NCBI GenBank assembly: GCA_903913865.1
Contig: CAIWMU010000013.1
Location: 1-57,596, forward strand
DNA: 57,596 bases
Origin: an uncultured Verrucomicrobia subdivision 3 bacterium
Lineage (GTDB): Bacteria > Verrucomicrobiota > Verrucomicrobiia > Limisphaerales > UBA8199
Reading direction: 5' to 3'
Positions 17,109 through 26,540 of the stretch are shown here, piece by piece. Position 1 is the first letter of the stretch. Each line of letters starts with the position of its first letter. The position numbers and the translations under genes are program-made. The notes beneath the pieces are model-generated. The model was not told the origin of the DNA. It saw only the letters and a program-made list of their open reading frames with translations, and made no database searches.

Positions 17109-18803
17109 ATGAGCAACCTGACCCCCACCATCGGCGCATTGCCACAAATTCTGGAGGCCACTGCAGCAAGGGTTCCTGATTCGACAGCCCTGATCTATTT
17201 TGGCACCAGAATTGACTACTCCACCTTACAGTTGCATGCGGGAAGGCTGGCGGCGGGGCTACAGGCCATGGGGGTGGCAAAGGGGGACCGGGTGGGACTT
17301 CTACTGGGGAACTGCCCACAATTTTTCATCGGCTACTTCGGAGCCTTGAGGGCAGGTGCAATTGTGACCGCCACCAGCACAATGTACACCCCGCGGGAGA
17401 TTGGACACCAGTGGAACGATGCGGGGGTGAAGGTGGTTATTATAGATCGCAGCTTCCTGCCGACTGTGAAGGCCACACTTCCGTTGCTGGCTTCGGCCCC
17501 GAAAATCGTTATCACCGGCCTCAGGCAGTATTGTCCCCGGCCTTACGCGAATCTTCGCAACTCCCTGAATTCTTCCGGCCCCCCTCCTACGAACCAATCC
17601 TCCAGACCCCCGGATTTGGATGGAATCGGCGGGAGGGATGCCCTGGGGGCTGTCGCGCCCGCCGAGTTTGGTTCGCGTCACGGGACCGTCTATCGTTGGG
17701 CTGAAGTATTGCGGCTCAGGGCGATTCCCCACCCGGTGGAGGTTGCGGGGGATGACATTGCGTGCCTCCAATACACCGGGGGCACCACAGGCAGGTCCAA
17801 GGGGGCGATGTTGAGCCATGGAAATCTGATTTGTAACGCTGTTCAGGCCAGCGAACGCTTGCGGCTGGGGAAGGATCAATCGGACATGATGGTCGCCGCG
17901 CTGCCACTCTTCCATATTTACGCGATGACGTGTGTGATGAACTCCTCCGTGCAAATTGGTGCCTGTGTGGTGGTTCTGCCCAGGTTTGAATTGAAGGCGG
18001 CCCTGAAAGTGATCCGAAAATACCGCCCCACCATTTTTCATGGGGTTCCAACGATGTATGTGGCCTTTAACAATGCGCCGCACGTCGAGCGATACGGATT
18101 CAATTCTCTTCGCATCTGCATGAGCGGCGGGGCACCGCTGCCTGTGGATGTCCGCGAGAAGTTTGAGGCCTTGACCGGAGGGCATCTGCTGGAAGGGTAT
18201 GGCTTGACTGAGACCTCCCCGGTAACCCACATCAACCCTCCCACGGGCTCACCCAGAGTGGGCAGCATTGGTCTGCCGGTGCAGGATACGGACGCGCGGA
18301 TCATGGATCTGGAAACCGGGGAGCAGGAGATGCCGATCGGGGAGGTTGGGGAAATCGTCATCCGGGGTCCGCAGGTGATGCAGGGATATTGGAACAGGCC
18401 AGGAGAGACAAGCATGGTCCTCCGCAACGGATGGCTTTACACGGGGGATGTGGCGAGAAAGGACGCGGATGGTTACTTTTATATTGTGGACCGGAAGAAG
18501 GACCTGATCATTGCAGGGGGGTATAATATTTATCCCCGGGAGGTTGAGGAGGTGCTTTTTGAGTGTCCAAAAGTTCGGGAGGCCGGGGTGATTGGAGTGC
18601 CCGATTCCTACCGGGGGGAGACCGTCAAAGCGTTCGTTGTGCTCAAGGCGGGTGTCGTTGCGGACAGTGGTGAGATCATCGACTTTTGCCGGGAGCGGCT
18701 GGCTTCCTACAAGGTGCCCCGCCACGTTGTGTTCATTGATGCACTTCCCAGATCAGCCGTGGGAAAATACCTTCGGCGGGAATTGAGGAATTTATCGGCA
18801 TGA
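17109..18803 (+). CDS. fadD: Long-chain fatty-acid-CoA ligase
   Basis: ATP-dependent activation of a fatty acid to acyl-CoA through an acyl-adenylate; cytoplasmic or membrane-associated, 564 aa. ATP-binding motif YTGGTTGRSKG at 222-232, EGYGLTETSP for the adenylate, RKKDLIIAGGYNIYPREVEE at the domain hinge and the C-terminal catalytic Lys in PRSAVGKYLRREL all fit the ANL superfamily. The ATG at 17109 follows a GGGGCGAG stretch and is preferred over the TTG at 17082. A Pro/Ser-rich loop at about 140-200 is longer than usual and may be a linker. Its place between the dehydrogenase and the hydratase genes makes it the feeder of this pathway; chain length preference is unknown. Confidence 0.92.
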   Translation: MSNLTPTIGALPQILEATAARVPDSTALIYFGTRIDYSTLQLHAGRLAAGLQAMGVAKGDRVGLLLGNCPQFFIGYFGALRAGAIVTATSTMYTPREIGHQWNDAGVKVVIIDRSFLPTVKATLPLLASAPKIVITGLRQYCPRPYANLRNSLNSSGPPPTNQSSRPPDLDGIGGRDALGAVAPAEFGSRHGTVYRWAEVLRLRAIPHPVEVAGDDIACLQYTGGTTGRSKGAMLSHGNLICNAVQASERLRLGKDQSDMMVAALPLFHIYAMTCVMNSSVQIGACVVVLPRFELKAALKVIRKYRPTIFHGVPTMYVAFNNAPHVERYGFNSLRICMSGGAPLPVDVREKFEALTGGHLLEGYGLTETSPVTHINPPTGSPRVGSIGLPVQDTDARIMDLETGEQEMPIGEVGEIVIRGPQVMQGYWNRPGETSMVLRNGWLYTGDVARKDADGYFYIVDRKKDLIIAGGYNIYPREVEEVLFECPKVREAGVIGVPDSYRGETVKAFVVLKAGVVADSGEIIDFCRERLASYKVPRHVVFIDALPRSAVGKYLRRELRNLSA

Positions 18804-18888
18804 GGGTTGGCTTTGTATCATTTGAAGTTTCAGGCCCGACGGAGGGGATCAAACCTTTCAGGGCGGATCTATTGCTTTGTATTTGCAA

Positions 18889-21342
18889 ATGAAAACACTA
18901 AACATCAGGAAGGCTGCTGTCATAGGGGCGGGCAACATGGGGGCGCAGATTGCGGCACATCTTGCGAACGTTGGGATTCCCTCCCTGCTACTGGATGTGG
19001 TTCCGGTCGAGTTGCTCCCCGAGGAGATGAAGCAAGGATTGACCCTGCAATCGCCCCAGGTGCGGAACCGGGTCACCAAAGGCCTTTTTGACCGGTCAAA
19101 GAAACTCTCCCCGTCCCCCTTCTTCACTCCTGAGACTGCCGGGTTGATCCGGGTCGGGAACGTGGAGGATCACCTCAGTGAAATTGCGGAGGCGGATTGG
19201 GTCGTGGAAGCCGTTCTGGAGCGGATGGATCTGAAGCTGGCACTCCATGCGAAAATCGCCGCTTGTGTCAGAAAGGATGCCCTCGTCACCACCAACACTT
19301 CGGGGCTGTCGATCGCAGGAATGACGGAGGGGCTGCCTCTGGATTATCGTCGGCGCTTTTTCGGCACCCATTTTTTCAATCCGCCCCGCTACATGCGGCT
19401 GTTGGAATTGATCCCCACACCCGATACGGATCGCGGCTTGATGGATTCCTTCGCGGGATTCGCTGAGTCGATCCTGGGCAAGGGGATTGTGCAGGCGAAG
19501 GACACTCCCGGATTCGTTGCCAACCGGATCGGTTGTTTCGACATCCAACAGGTGATTCTCCTCATGATCGAACAGGGATTGAGCATTGACGAGGTGGATG
19601 CCATTACCGGCCCGGTCATTGGCCGACCCAAGAGTGCGACCTTCCGGCTTGGGGATATCGTGGGAGTGGATCTGCTGGCCCAGATGGGTAGGAACCTTTG
19701 TGGATCGTTGGGGCACGATCCGTCTGTCGGGGTTTTCAAGCCGATTCCACTGCTTGATGACATGGTCAGGCGAGGGTGGTGGGGCGAAAAGAAAGGGCAG
19801 GGGTTTTATCATCGTGTTAAAACCGCCCAGGGGCGGGAATTGCTCACTCTGGATTATCAATCGATGGAATATCGTCCCCAGCAGAAAGTGAAGTTTGCAT
19901 CGGTCGAGGCCGTAGCGCGGTTGGGGAATCCCGGTGCGAGCATTCCTGCACTCTGTGCGAGTTCAGACCGGGCAGGAGTTTTTGCGTGGAGGCACTTGAG
20001 TTCGGTTATTTGCTACGCAGCGGATCGCCTGAGTGAGATCGCCGACGATGTGGCTACTGTGGATAACGCGATGAAGTGGGGCTACAACTGGGAGTTGGGG
20101 CCGTTTGAGATTTGGGACGCATTGGGGTTGGCTGAAACGGCGGATCGCCTGAAAAGCGAGGGACGGGAGGTTCCTCCTTTGGTGTGTGAAATGCTGGCCG
20201 GCGGACGGAACTCTTTCTACGAAAAGCATGAGTTGCAACGGTGGTTTTTTGCTCCAGGCAAGGCAGTTGAATCCCCCGGAATCAAGGCCGGAGAGACGGG
20301 CCTGGGATATCTGCCGGAGGTTGAATCGTCGAAGTCGATCCGTCTGCCCCGGCTGCATGAGGGGAACAAGGTGGTCAGAAGCAATCCGGGCGCAAGCCTG
20401 GTGGATCTGGGTGATGGGGTCGCCTGTCTGGAATTCCACGCCAAGATGAACGTGATCGGGGAGGACCAGCTGGGGATGCTGCGGCAGTCGCTTGAGGAGG
20501 TAAGACGTGGTTTTTCAGGCCTGGTGATTGGCAACCAGGGCCCACATTTTTCTGCGGGCGCCAATCTGTTGCTTTTGACGGGGCAGATTGAGAACAACGA
20601 TTGGGATGCGATTGATCTGATGATCCGGACTTTCCAGCACGCCACCAGCACGCTGCGTCAGTTTGAGAAACCGGTTGTGGCCGCCTGTCATGGCTACACA
20701 CTCGGGGGGGGATGCGAGCTTTCGTTGGGCTGTGACCACGTTGTGATTGCGGCGGAAACATATATGGGACTCCCGGAAGTCGGGGTGGGGCTGATCCCGG
20801 GCGCACATGGCACCAAGGAGATGCTCATTCGCTGCACCGAGCAGATCATCCGGGTTGAGGATGCTGACTATTTTGCCGGTGTCCGGCACGCATGGGAAAC
20901 CATCGGGTTGGCAAAAATTTCCACCAGTGCGGTTGAGGCACTCAAGTTCCGCTACCTGCGCGGGAGTGAAACGACTGTCGTGATGAACCGGGAGTGGTTG
21001 ATCGGCGATGCGAAGGCGCAGGTTCTCCAGATGGTGTCACGGGGTTACCGACCCCGTCCCCAGCGCACGGACATCCCTGCGATCGGCGAAGGTGGCCTCG
21101 CGATGTTCAAATTGATCCTGCAACAGATGCGGGGGGGAGGGCAGATCAGTGAGCACGACGAGAAGGTCTGCACGAAGCTGGCCTACATCCTGTGCGGGGG
21201 TGATTTGAGTTCCCTGCATTTTGTTTCCGAACAATACCTGATGGATTTGGAGCGTGAGGTGTTTTTGAGCCTGTGCGGCGAACCGCGCACGTTGGAGCGC
21301 ATCAAACACACCCTGAAGACCGGAAAACCTCTGAGAAATTAA
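18889..21342 (+). CDS. fadN: Bifunctional 3-hydroxyacyl-CoA dehydrogenase/enoyl-CoA hydratase (FadN-like)
   Basis: Catalyses hydration of enoyl-CoA and NAD+-dependent oxidation of the hydroxyacyl-CoA, 817 aa. The order is dehydrogenase first (NAD motif GAGNMG at 13-18; HFFNPPRYMRLLELIP), a second C-terminal dehydrogenase lobe (MKWGYNWELGPFEIWD), then a crotonase domain with SAGANLLLL and HGYTLGGGCELSLGCD. This is the order of Bacillus FadN and the reverse of proteobacterial FadB. The ATG at 18889 is preferred over the TTG at 18877. The thiolase gene begins four bases after its stop, so translation is probably coupled and the two likely form the fatty-acid oxidation complex. Confidence 0.94.
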   Translation: MKTLNIRKAAVIGAGNMGAQIAAHLANVGIPSLLLDVVPVELLPEEMKQGLTLQSPQVRNRVTKGLFDRSKKLSPSPFFTPETAGLIRVGNVEDHLSEIAEADWVVEAVLERMDLKLALHAKIAACVRKDALVTTNTSGLSIAGMTEGLPLDYRRRFFGTHFFNPPRYMRLLELIPTPDTDRGLMDSFAGFAESILGKGIVQAKDTPGFVANRIGCFDIQQVILLMIEQGLSIDEVDAITGPVIGRPKSATFRLGDIVGVDLLAQMGRNLCGSLGHDPSVGVFKPIPLLDDMVRRGWWGEKKGQGFYHRVKTAQGRELLTLDYQSMEYRPQQKVKFASVEAVARLGNPGASIPALCASSDRAGVFAWRHLSSVICYAADRLSEIADDVATVDNAMKWGYNWELGPFEIWDALGLAETADRLKSEGREVPPLVCEMLAGGRNSFYEKHELQRWFFAPGKAVESPGIKAGETGLGYLPEVESSKSIRLPRLHEGNKVVRSNPGASLVDLGDGVACLEFHAKMNVIGEDQLGMLRQSLEEVRRGFSGLVIGNQGPHFSAGANLLLLTGQIENNDWDAIDLMIRTFQHATSTLRQFEKPVVAACHGYTLGGGCELSLGCDHVVIAAETYMGLPEVGVGLIPGAHGTKEMLIRCTEQIIRVEDADYFAGVRHAWETIGLAKISTSAVEALKFRYLRGSETTVVMNREWLIGDAKAQVLQMVSRGYRPRPQRTDIPAIGEGGLAMFKLILQQMRGGGQISEHDEKVCTKLAYILCGGDLSSLHFVSEQYLMDLEREVFLSLCGEPRTLERIKHTLKTGKPLRN

Positions 21343-21346
21343 CGAC

Positions 21347-22528
21347 ATGAGAGAAGTGTTTATTGTGGCGGCGGTCCGCACTCCGGTTGGCAAGGCGCCA
21401 AATGGAAAAATCCGGACTGTCCGTCCCGACGATCTGGCAGCCATCGCGATCAAAGGGGCCCTTGCCCGGGTGCCCGGGATGAACCCCGAGTTGATCGACG
21501 ATGTGATCCTCGGGTGTGCCATGCCGGAGGGGGCCCAGGGGATGAATATTGCCCGTATCGCGTGCCAGAGGGCCGGACTGCCCGATAGTGTCCCCGGGGT
21601 CACGATCAATCGATTTTGCGCCTCCGGGCTTGAGTCCATCGCGATGGGGGCCCAGAGAATCCTGAGCGGGATGGGGGAAGTGATTGTGGCTGGCGGGACG
21701 GAGAGCATGAGCCATGTGCCGCTGGGTGGCTACAAGATGTCCCCCAACCCAAGGCTGGTCGAGGAGATGCCGGACGCATACCTTTCCATGGGTTTGACCG
21801 CCGAGAACGTCGCGTGCCGTTATTCGATCTCGAGGCTGGACGCGGACACCTTCGCCTACCAAAGCCATCAAAAGGCCATCGCCGCGTTGGATGCGGGGCG
21901 GTTCAAGACCGAATGTGTTCCTGTCCCGGTTCGTGAAGTCAGTTTGGGTGCGGATGGCAGGAGGAGTGTGAGGGAATACGTTTTTGAAGTTGATGAGGGG
22001 CCGCGACGGGACACCTCAATCGAACGGCTTTCAACCCTTAAACCGGCTTTCAATCAGAAAGGAACGGTTACTGCGGGCAATGCCTCCCAACGAAGCGATG
22101 GGGCGGCGGCGGTGGTCTTGATGTCCGGTGAACGGGTAAGGGAACTGGGAATCAGGCCCCTTGCGCGATTCGTGACGTATGCCGTTGCGGGGGTGCCTCC
22201 CGGGCTCATGGGGATTGGTCCGGTCCAGGCGATTCCCAAGGCTTTGAAGCAGGCAGGATTGAAGATCGATGAGATTGATCTGGTTGAACTGAACGAAGCG
22301 TTCGCCTGTCAGGCATTGGCTGTGATCCGGGAATCCGGATTGCCTTGCGACCTGGTGAATGTGAATGGTGGGGCGCTGGCTTTGGGACATCCGCTCGGGG
22401 CGACTGGTGCGAGACTTTCTGTGTCGATTTTGTCAGAGTTGGAGCGACGAAAGGGGCGTCATGGTTTGGTGACCATGTGTGTCGGGGGAGGTATGGGGGC
22501 CGCAGGGATTTTTGAGTGGCTGGGGTGA
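21347..22528 (+). CDS. fadA: Acetyl-CoA C-acyltransferase (3-ketoacyl-CoA thiolase)
   Basis: Thiolytic cleavage of 3-ketoacyl-CoA to acetyl-CoA and a shortened acyl-CoA, 393 aa, the usual size. Nucleophilic Cys91 sits in [10 protein letters not shown], the [17 protein letters not shown] motif provides the His and the C-terminal [10 protein letters not shown] the second catalytic Cys. All three residues are intact. The gene starts 4 bases after fadN and is followed within 33 bases by etfB, so it is inside the same transcript. The company of fadN supports a degradative rather than biosynthetic thiolase. Confidence 0.95.
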   Translation: MREVFIVAAVRTPVGKAPNGKIRTVRPDDLAAIAIKGALARVPGMNPELIDDVILGCAMPEGAQGMNIARIACQRAGLPDSVPGVTINRFCASGLESIAMGAQRILSGMGEVIVAGGTESMSHVPLGGYKMSPNPRLVEEMPDAYLSMGLTAENVACRYSISRLDADTFAYQSHQKAIAALDAGRFKTECVPVPVREVSLGADGRRSVREYVFEVDEGPRRDTSIERLSTLKPAFNQKGTVTAGNASQRSDGAAAVVLMSGERVRELGIRPLARFVTYAVAGVPPGLMGIGPVQAIPKALKQAGLKIDEIDLVELNEAFACQALAVIRESGLPCDLVNVNGGALALGHPLGATGARLSVSILSELERRKGRHGLVTMCVGGGMGAAGIFEWLG

Positions 22529-22561
22529 GGCAGCAAAGCGATTTACCGCAGGAACACGAAC

Positions 22562-23314
22562 ATGATGAAAATATTGGTAGCGTTAAAGCGGGTTCCCGAT
22601 CCGGATACCAGAATCCGGGTGAAGGAGGGTGTATTGGATCTGGACGGTGTGAAATTCGCTGTCAACCCATTCGACGCGATTGCGCTTGAGCAGGCGATCC
22701 GGATGAGGGAGCAGCTTGGCGACGTCGAGGTGGTGGTGGTTTCGATAGGCACCGGGGATTGCGTGGAACAGTTGCGTCTCGGCCTGGCCATGGGGGCGGA
22801 TCGTGCGCTGTTAATCAGTGGTGCAGAGGCCCCGGATTCCCTCTCCGTGGCGAGGATTCTTGCTGATGTTTACCGGCGGGAGCGCCCTGATCTGGTGCTC
22901 ATGGGGAAGCAGGCCATTGATGATGATTCGAATCAAGCCGGTCAGATGCTGGCCGCCCTGCTTGGGATCGGGCAGGCGACATTTGTCTCGAAAATTGAGC
23001 TCGTTGATGGGCGTTCAAGTGCCTGCTGTGCCCGTGAGACCGATGGCGGCATAGAAACCATCACAGTCCGGCTGCCCGCGGTCGTTACTACCGACCTCCG
23101 TCTCAACGAACCCCGTTATGTTTCGCTTCCCGGCATCATGAAGGCCAGGAAAAAGCCCCTTGAGGAGATCCAACTCACAGATCCCACCCTCAAAGCGCCG
23201 GCACGCACCCGGGTGCTGAAACTCGAGTCGCCGCCACCCCGCAAGGCGGGCATCCGGGTCCGGACGGTTGATGAACTGGTGGAAAAACTCAGGAACGAGG
23301 CAAAAGTCATTTAA
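22562..23314 (+). CDS. etfB: Electron transfer flavoprotein beta subunit
   Basis: Small subunit of the heterodimeric ETF that accepts electrons from acyl-CoA dehydrogenase, 250 aa. It starts with MMKILVALKRVPDP and keeps the hallmark segments NPFDAIALEQAIRMRE (35-50) and GKQAIDDDSNQAGQML (115-130), which bind AMP and contact the alpha subunit. ATG at 22565 is an equal alternative start; AGGA at 22548 is the only ribosome-site candidate. It is 11 bases from etfA and within the fad cluster, so its physiological donor is probably the FadE encoded 6 kb upstream. Compare the aberrant paralogue at 33235. Confidence 0.95.
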   Translation: MMKILVALKRVPDPDTRIRVKEGVLDLDGVKFAVNPFDAIALEQAIRMREQLGDVEVVVVSIGTGDCVEQLRLGLAMGADRALLISGAEAPDSLSVARILADVYRRERPDLVLMGKQAIDDDSNQAGQMLAALLGIGQATFVSKIELVDGRSSACCARETDGGIETITVRLPAVVTTDLRLNEPRYVSLPGIMKARKKPLEEIQLTDPTLKAPARTRVLKLESPPPRKAGIRVRTVDELVEKLRNEAKVI

Positions 23315-23325
23315 GACAGCCGACT

Positions 23326-24300
23326 ATGGAAAAAGTACTGGTTATTTCTGAACATGAGGGCGGCAGGTTGAGGCGGCACACGCTTTCCGCTGTTGCCTTC
23401 GCCGCCAAAGTGGCCGCCGAATCGGGCGGCCGATTTGAGATCCTCGTTTTGGGAGAGGGCATGGGGGAGGTTGCCGGGGAGCTGCGTTCGTATGGTGCGG
23501 CAGCCATTCTGGTTGGAGACCACGCGGACCTTCGGCATCCGGTGGCGGACAAGCATGGCTGGATGATCGCCAGGATTGCCCGCGAGCGTGGGGCGACGAT
23601 GGTGGTCGCGGCAGCTTCGACGTTTTCCAAGGACATCCTGCCGCGCAGTGCGGCGTTGATGGACGCAGGGATGCTGAGTGATGTCGTTGGCATCTCCATG
23701 ACTGGAGGGGAGGCTGAGTTCAAGCGGATCATGTTTGCAGGAAATGTGATTGCCACCGTGAAACTGGATGGTGCGGTGAGGTTTTTAACCGTCCGCTCCG
23801 CAGCCTTTGTGCACCCGGTTCCCGGAGCCGATGTTTCACCGGTTGTGGAGCTGTCAGTTCCGGTCAGTGAACTGCCCTCCCTCATCGAATACGGTTCGCG
23901 TGAAGTGCGGGTCACCGGCAGACCGGATCCCACCGAGGCCCGGGTTGTGGTTTCCGGGGGACGTGGAGTGAAAAATGCCGAGGATTTTGAGCGGTTGATT
24001 GGCGGATTGGCGGATGCGTTCGGCGGTGCTGCTGGCTCCTCCCGCGCTCTGGTGGATGCGGGGATCGTTCCGAACTCACTGCAGGTGGGTCAGACCGGGA
24101 AGATCGTGGCTCCTGACCTTTATGTTGCGGTCGGGATTTCCGGGGCAATCCAGCATATGGCTGGAATGAAGGACACGAAGGTGATTGTCGCGATCAACAA
24201 GGATCCGGATGCCCCCATATTCGAGGTGGCTGATTTTGGGATTGTGGGGGATGCCTACCAGTTGGTGCCCGAATTGATCGAGAAGGTGAAGGCAAAATAG
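23326..24300 (+). CDS. etfA: Electron transfer flavoprotein alpha subunit
   Basis: FAD-carrying subunit of the ETF, 324 aa. The C-terminal FAD domain is canonical: [18 protein letters not shown] (QVGQTGK at 253-259), GISGAIQH at 270-277 and [21 protein letters not shown]. The N-terminal domain starts [13 protein letters not shown]. It sits between etfB and the membrane Fe-S oxidoreductase gene, so the likely electron path is FadE to ETF to that oxidoreductase to quinone. An inverted repeat (GGATTCA at 24322, TGAATCC at 24342) lies just after the stop codon and might tune expression of the next gene. Confidence 0.95.
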   Translation: MEKVLVISEHEGGRLRRHTLSAVAFAAKVAAESGGRFEILVLGEGMGEVAGELRSYGAAAILVGDHADLRHPVADKHGWMIARIARERGATMVVAAASTFSKDILPRSAALMDAGMLSDVVGISMTGGEAEFKRIMFAGNVIATVKLDGAVRFLTVRSAAFVHPVPGADVSPVVELSVPVSELPSLIEYGSREVRVTGRPDPTEARVVVSGGRGVKNAEDFERLIGGLADAFGGAAGSSRALVDAGIVPNSLQVGQTGKIVAPDLYVAVGISGAIQHMAGMKDTKVIVAINKDPDAPIFEVADFGIVGDAYQLVPELIEKVKAK

Positions 24301-24375
24301 GGCACCATTGGAGTTGGAACGGGATTCAATCGTCGTTGTTCTGAATCCTGTCCACAACAACTCCTGAGACCATCG

Positions 24376-26442
24376 ATGATTCCGACTCGCGAAACATTCG
24401 GCAATATTCCACCTGCCTCGGTGGTGGCCTTCTACGGTCTGGCGGTTGTGTCGATGGTGGTGTTTGGGGTGGGCGTCTGGCGTCGCTTCAGGCTCTGGCG
24501 TCAGGGAGTTCCGGTCTCAACCGGGCAACTCGTCGCGGGGGGATTCTCGCAACTCTCCAACAAATGGAAGTCGGCGCTTTGCCGGGTGCTGAAGGAGGGG
24601 GTGGGGCAGGCCCGTGTTCGCGGTCGGGGAATGGTCAGTTGTGCCCACATCACCCTGTTCCTTGGTTTCATGGTGCTTCTTCTTGGCACCACGTTGCTTG
24701 AGGTGGATCATCTTGCCTCGGGAATCTCTGCCGGACTCAAATTCCATCAGGGGTTGTTCTACGTTGGGTATGAATTCACGATGGATGTCTTCGGGGTGCT
24801 GTTTCTGGGGGGATGCCTCTTTTTTCTGGGGCGACGGATTCGTCGGCCATCCTCCGTCGGCCATCGTGCCACCGACTGGTATGTGCTGATGTCCTTTTTG
24901 GCAATCGGGGTGACCGGATACCTTGTCGAGGGATTGCGTCTCGTTTGGCAACACCCGATGGGAATCGGGGCCAGCGCATCCCCCATCGGTCTGCTGGTTG
25001 CAGGATGGTTTGGATCAATGACTGTTGCGGGCGCCCGTTCGGCGCATCTCTGGATCTGGTGGTTTCATTCATTATTGGTTTTTGGGTTCATCGCTTCGCT
25101 TCCGTTTACGCGCCTGATTCATGCCATCGTGGGTCCATTGAATCTGTTGCTCGCGCAACCTACGCTTGGGAAGATGGTTCCGGTGACGGTCGAGGATGTG
25201 GAGCGGACCGAGCGTATCGGGGTCGCATCCATACCCCATTTCAATCGGCAACAGCTGCTGAGTTTGGATGCGTGCATGGAGTGTGGGAGATGCGAGGAGG
25301 CCTGTCCGGCTTTTGCGACGGGCAAGCCACTCTCTCCCAAAGCGCTTGTTCAAGCTTTGAAGGGGGCGATGTCCACCAGCCCGGGTGCGGTCCCCGCCGG
25401 CGGGAATGGTGCATGCCCCGTTCCGGGCCTGCATGAGGGAGTGATCGCCGCGGACACCCTGTGGTCCTGCACGGCCTGCAGCGCCTGCGTGCGGGTCTGC
25501 CCTGTGCGAGTGGATCCTCTGACCTTGTTGACAGACATGCGCCGGAACCGTGTGGGGGAAAGCGAACTGAGTGGCACTGCGGCAACGGCCTTGCGCCGGA
25601 TGCAATCGAGTGGAAATCCGTGGGGATTGCCTGCCGCTGACCGTGCGAATTGGGCGGAAGGGTTGGATATTCCACTGGCGAAAGACCATCCGGACTTCGA
25701 CGTGCTCTACTGGGTGGGTTGTGCAGGTTCTTATGACCGCAGAGCGCAGCGTGTGGCGCGTGCGTTTGCCAAATTGCTGAAGAAGGCAGGGGTGAATTTT
25801 GCGATTCTTGGCCGCGAGGAAAAGTGCACGGGAGATTCCGCCCGCCGTCTGGGGGATGAGTTTCTGTTTCAGGAACTGGCCCAGGAAAACATGGCGACCT
25901 TTGCTCGCTACAAAGTGCGCAAAATTGTCACCCATTGTCCGCACTGCCTTAACTCACTGGTTGCGGATTATCCCCAGTTTGGCGGAAATTACGAGGTGGT
26001 TCACCACACCCAGTTCCTCCAGCAATTAATTGCCGGGGGAAGGCTCAAACTGGAAGATGGAAAGGGGCTCGCAGAGCCCACAACGTATCATGATCCCTGC
26101 TACCTGGCCCGCGTGAATGGCATCCATCAGGCTCCCAGAGAGCTCCTGATGGGAGTCGCTGCTGGCTCCGGATCACATCTGAACGGACTGCGCGAAATGG
26201 CCCGCCGGCGTGAAACCACTTTTTGCTGTGGTGCGGGAGGTGGTCGTATGTGGATGGAGGAGGAGGCCGGGCAGCGGGTGTGCTCGCTCCGCGCGAAGGA
26301 GGCGCTGGCGACGGGTGCAAAAACCGTTGCCGTGGGTTGTCCCTTCTGTCTCACTATGATGACGGATGGGGTGGCAACGCAGAGCGACTCAGTTCAGGTG
26401 AAGGATGTGGCGGAGATTCTGGCTGATCGGCTCAATCTGTGA
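24376..26442 (+). CDS. fadF: Membrane Fe-S oxidoreductase, FadF/EMO type (ETF:quinone electron transfer)
   Basis: Predicted to move electrons from reduced ETF to the membrane quinone pool, 688 aa. The N-terminal half (about 15-255) has five or six membrane segments with histidines typical of a NarI-like cytochrome b domain. Two 4Fe-4S motifs follow (Cys300, 303, 306, 310 and Cys365, 368, 371, 375), then two CCG-type cysteine-rich regions (CTGDSARRLG, THCPHCLNS; DPCYLAR, FCCGAGGGRMW). This architecture matches Bacillus FadF (YwjF) and the ETF:methylmenaquinone oxidoreductase described in syntrophs. The first CCG region reads EKCTG rather than CCG. Being last in the fad cluster directly after etfBA supports the role; it replaces the animal-type ETF-QO, which is absent here. 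Confidence 0.88.
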   Translation: MIPTRETFGNIPPASVVAFYGLAVVSMVVFGVGVWRRFRLWRQGVPVSTGQLVAGGFSQLSNKWKSALCRVLKEGVGQARVRGRGMVSCAHITLFLGFMVLLLGTTLLEVDHLASGISAGLKFHQGLFYVGYEFTMDVFGVLFLGGCLFFLGRRIRRPSSVGHRATDWYVLMSFLAIGVTGYLVEGLRLVWQHPMGIGASASPIGLLVAGWFGSMTVAGARSAHLWIWWFHSLLVFGFIASLPFTRLIHAIVGPLNLLLAQPTLGKMVPVTVEDVERTERIGVASIPHFNRQQLLSLDACMECGRCEEACPAFATGKPLSPKALVQALKGAMSTSPGAVPAGGNGACPVPGLHEGVIAADTLWSCTACSACVRVCPVRVDPLTLLTDMRRNRVGESELSGTAATALRRMQSSGNPWGLPAADRANWAEGLDIPLAKDHPDFDVLYWVGCAGSYDRRAQRVARAFAKLLKKAGVNFAILGREEKCTGDSARRLGDEFLFQELAQENMATFARYKVRKIVTHCPHCLNSLVADYPQFGGNYEVVHHTQFLQQLIAGGRLKLEDGKGLAEPTTYHDPCYLARVNGIHQAPRELLMGVAAGSGSHLNGLREMARRRETTFCCGAGGGRMWMEEEAGQRVCSLRAKEALATGAKTVAVGCPFCLTMMTDGVATQSDSVQVKDVAEILADRLNL

Positions 26443-26540
26443 CGAGCAGGGTGCCATGCCCCGTTCCTGTGTGGTCGGGTTTTTCCCATCCTCCCGCCTT
26501 GTGCGTGCCGGATTAGGGATGTGCTTTTCTGGCGTTTGGA

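Noticed and set aside
17301-18230. 309-codon minus-strand open frame within fadD
   Set aside because: Antisense shadow of a well-supported ligase gene, with no recognisable domain.
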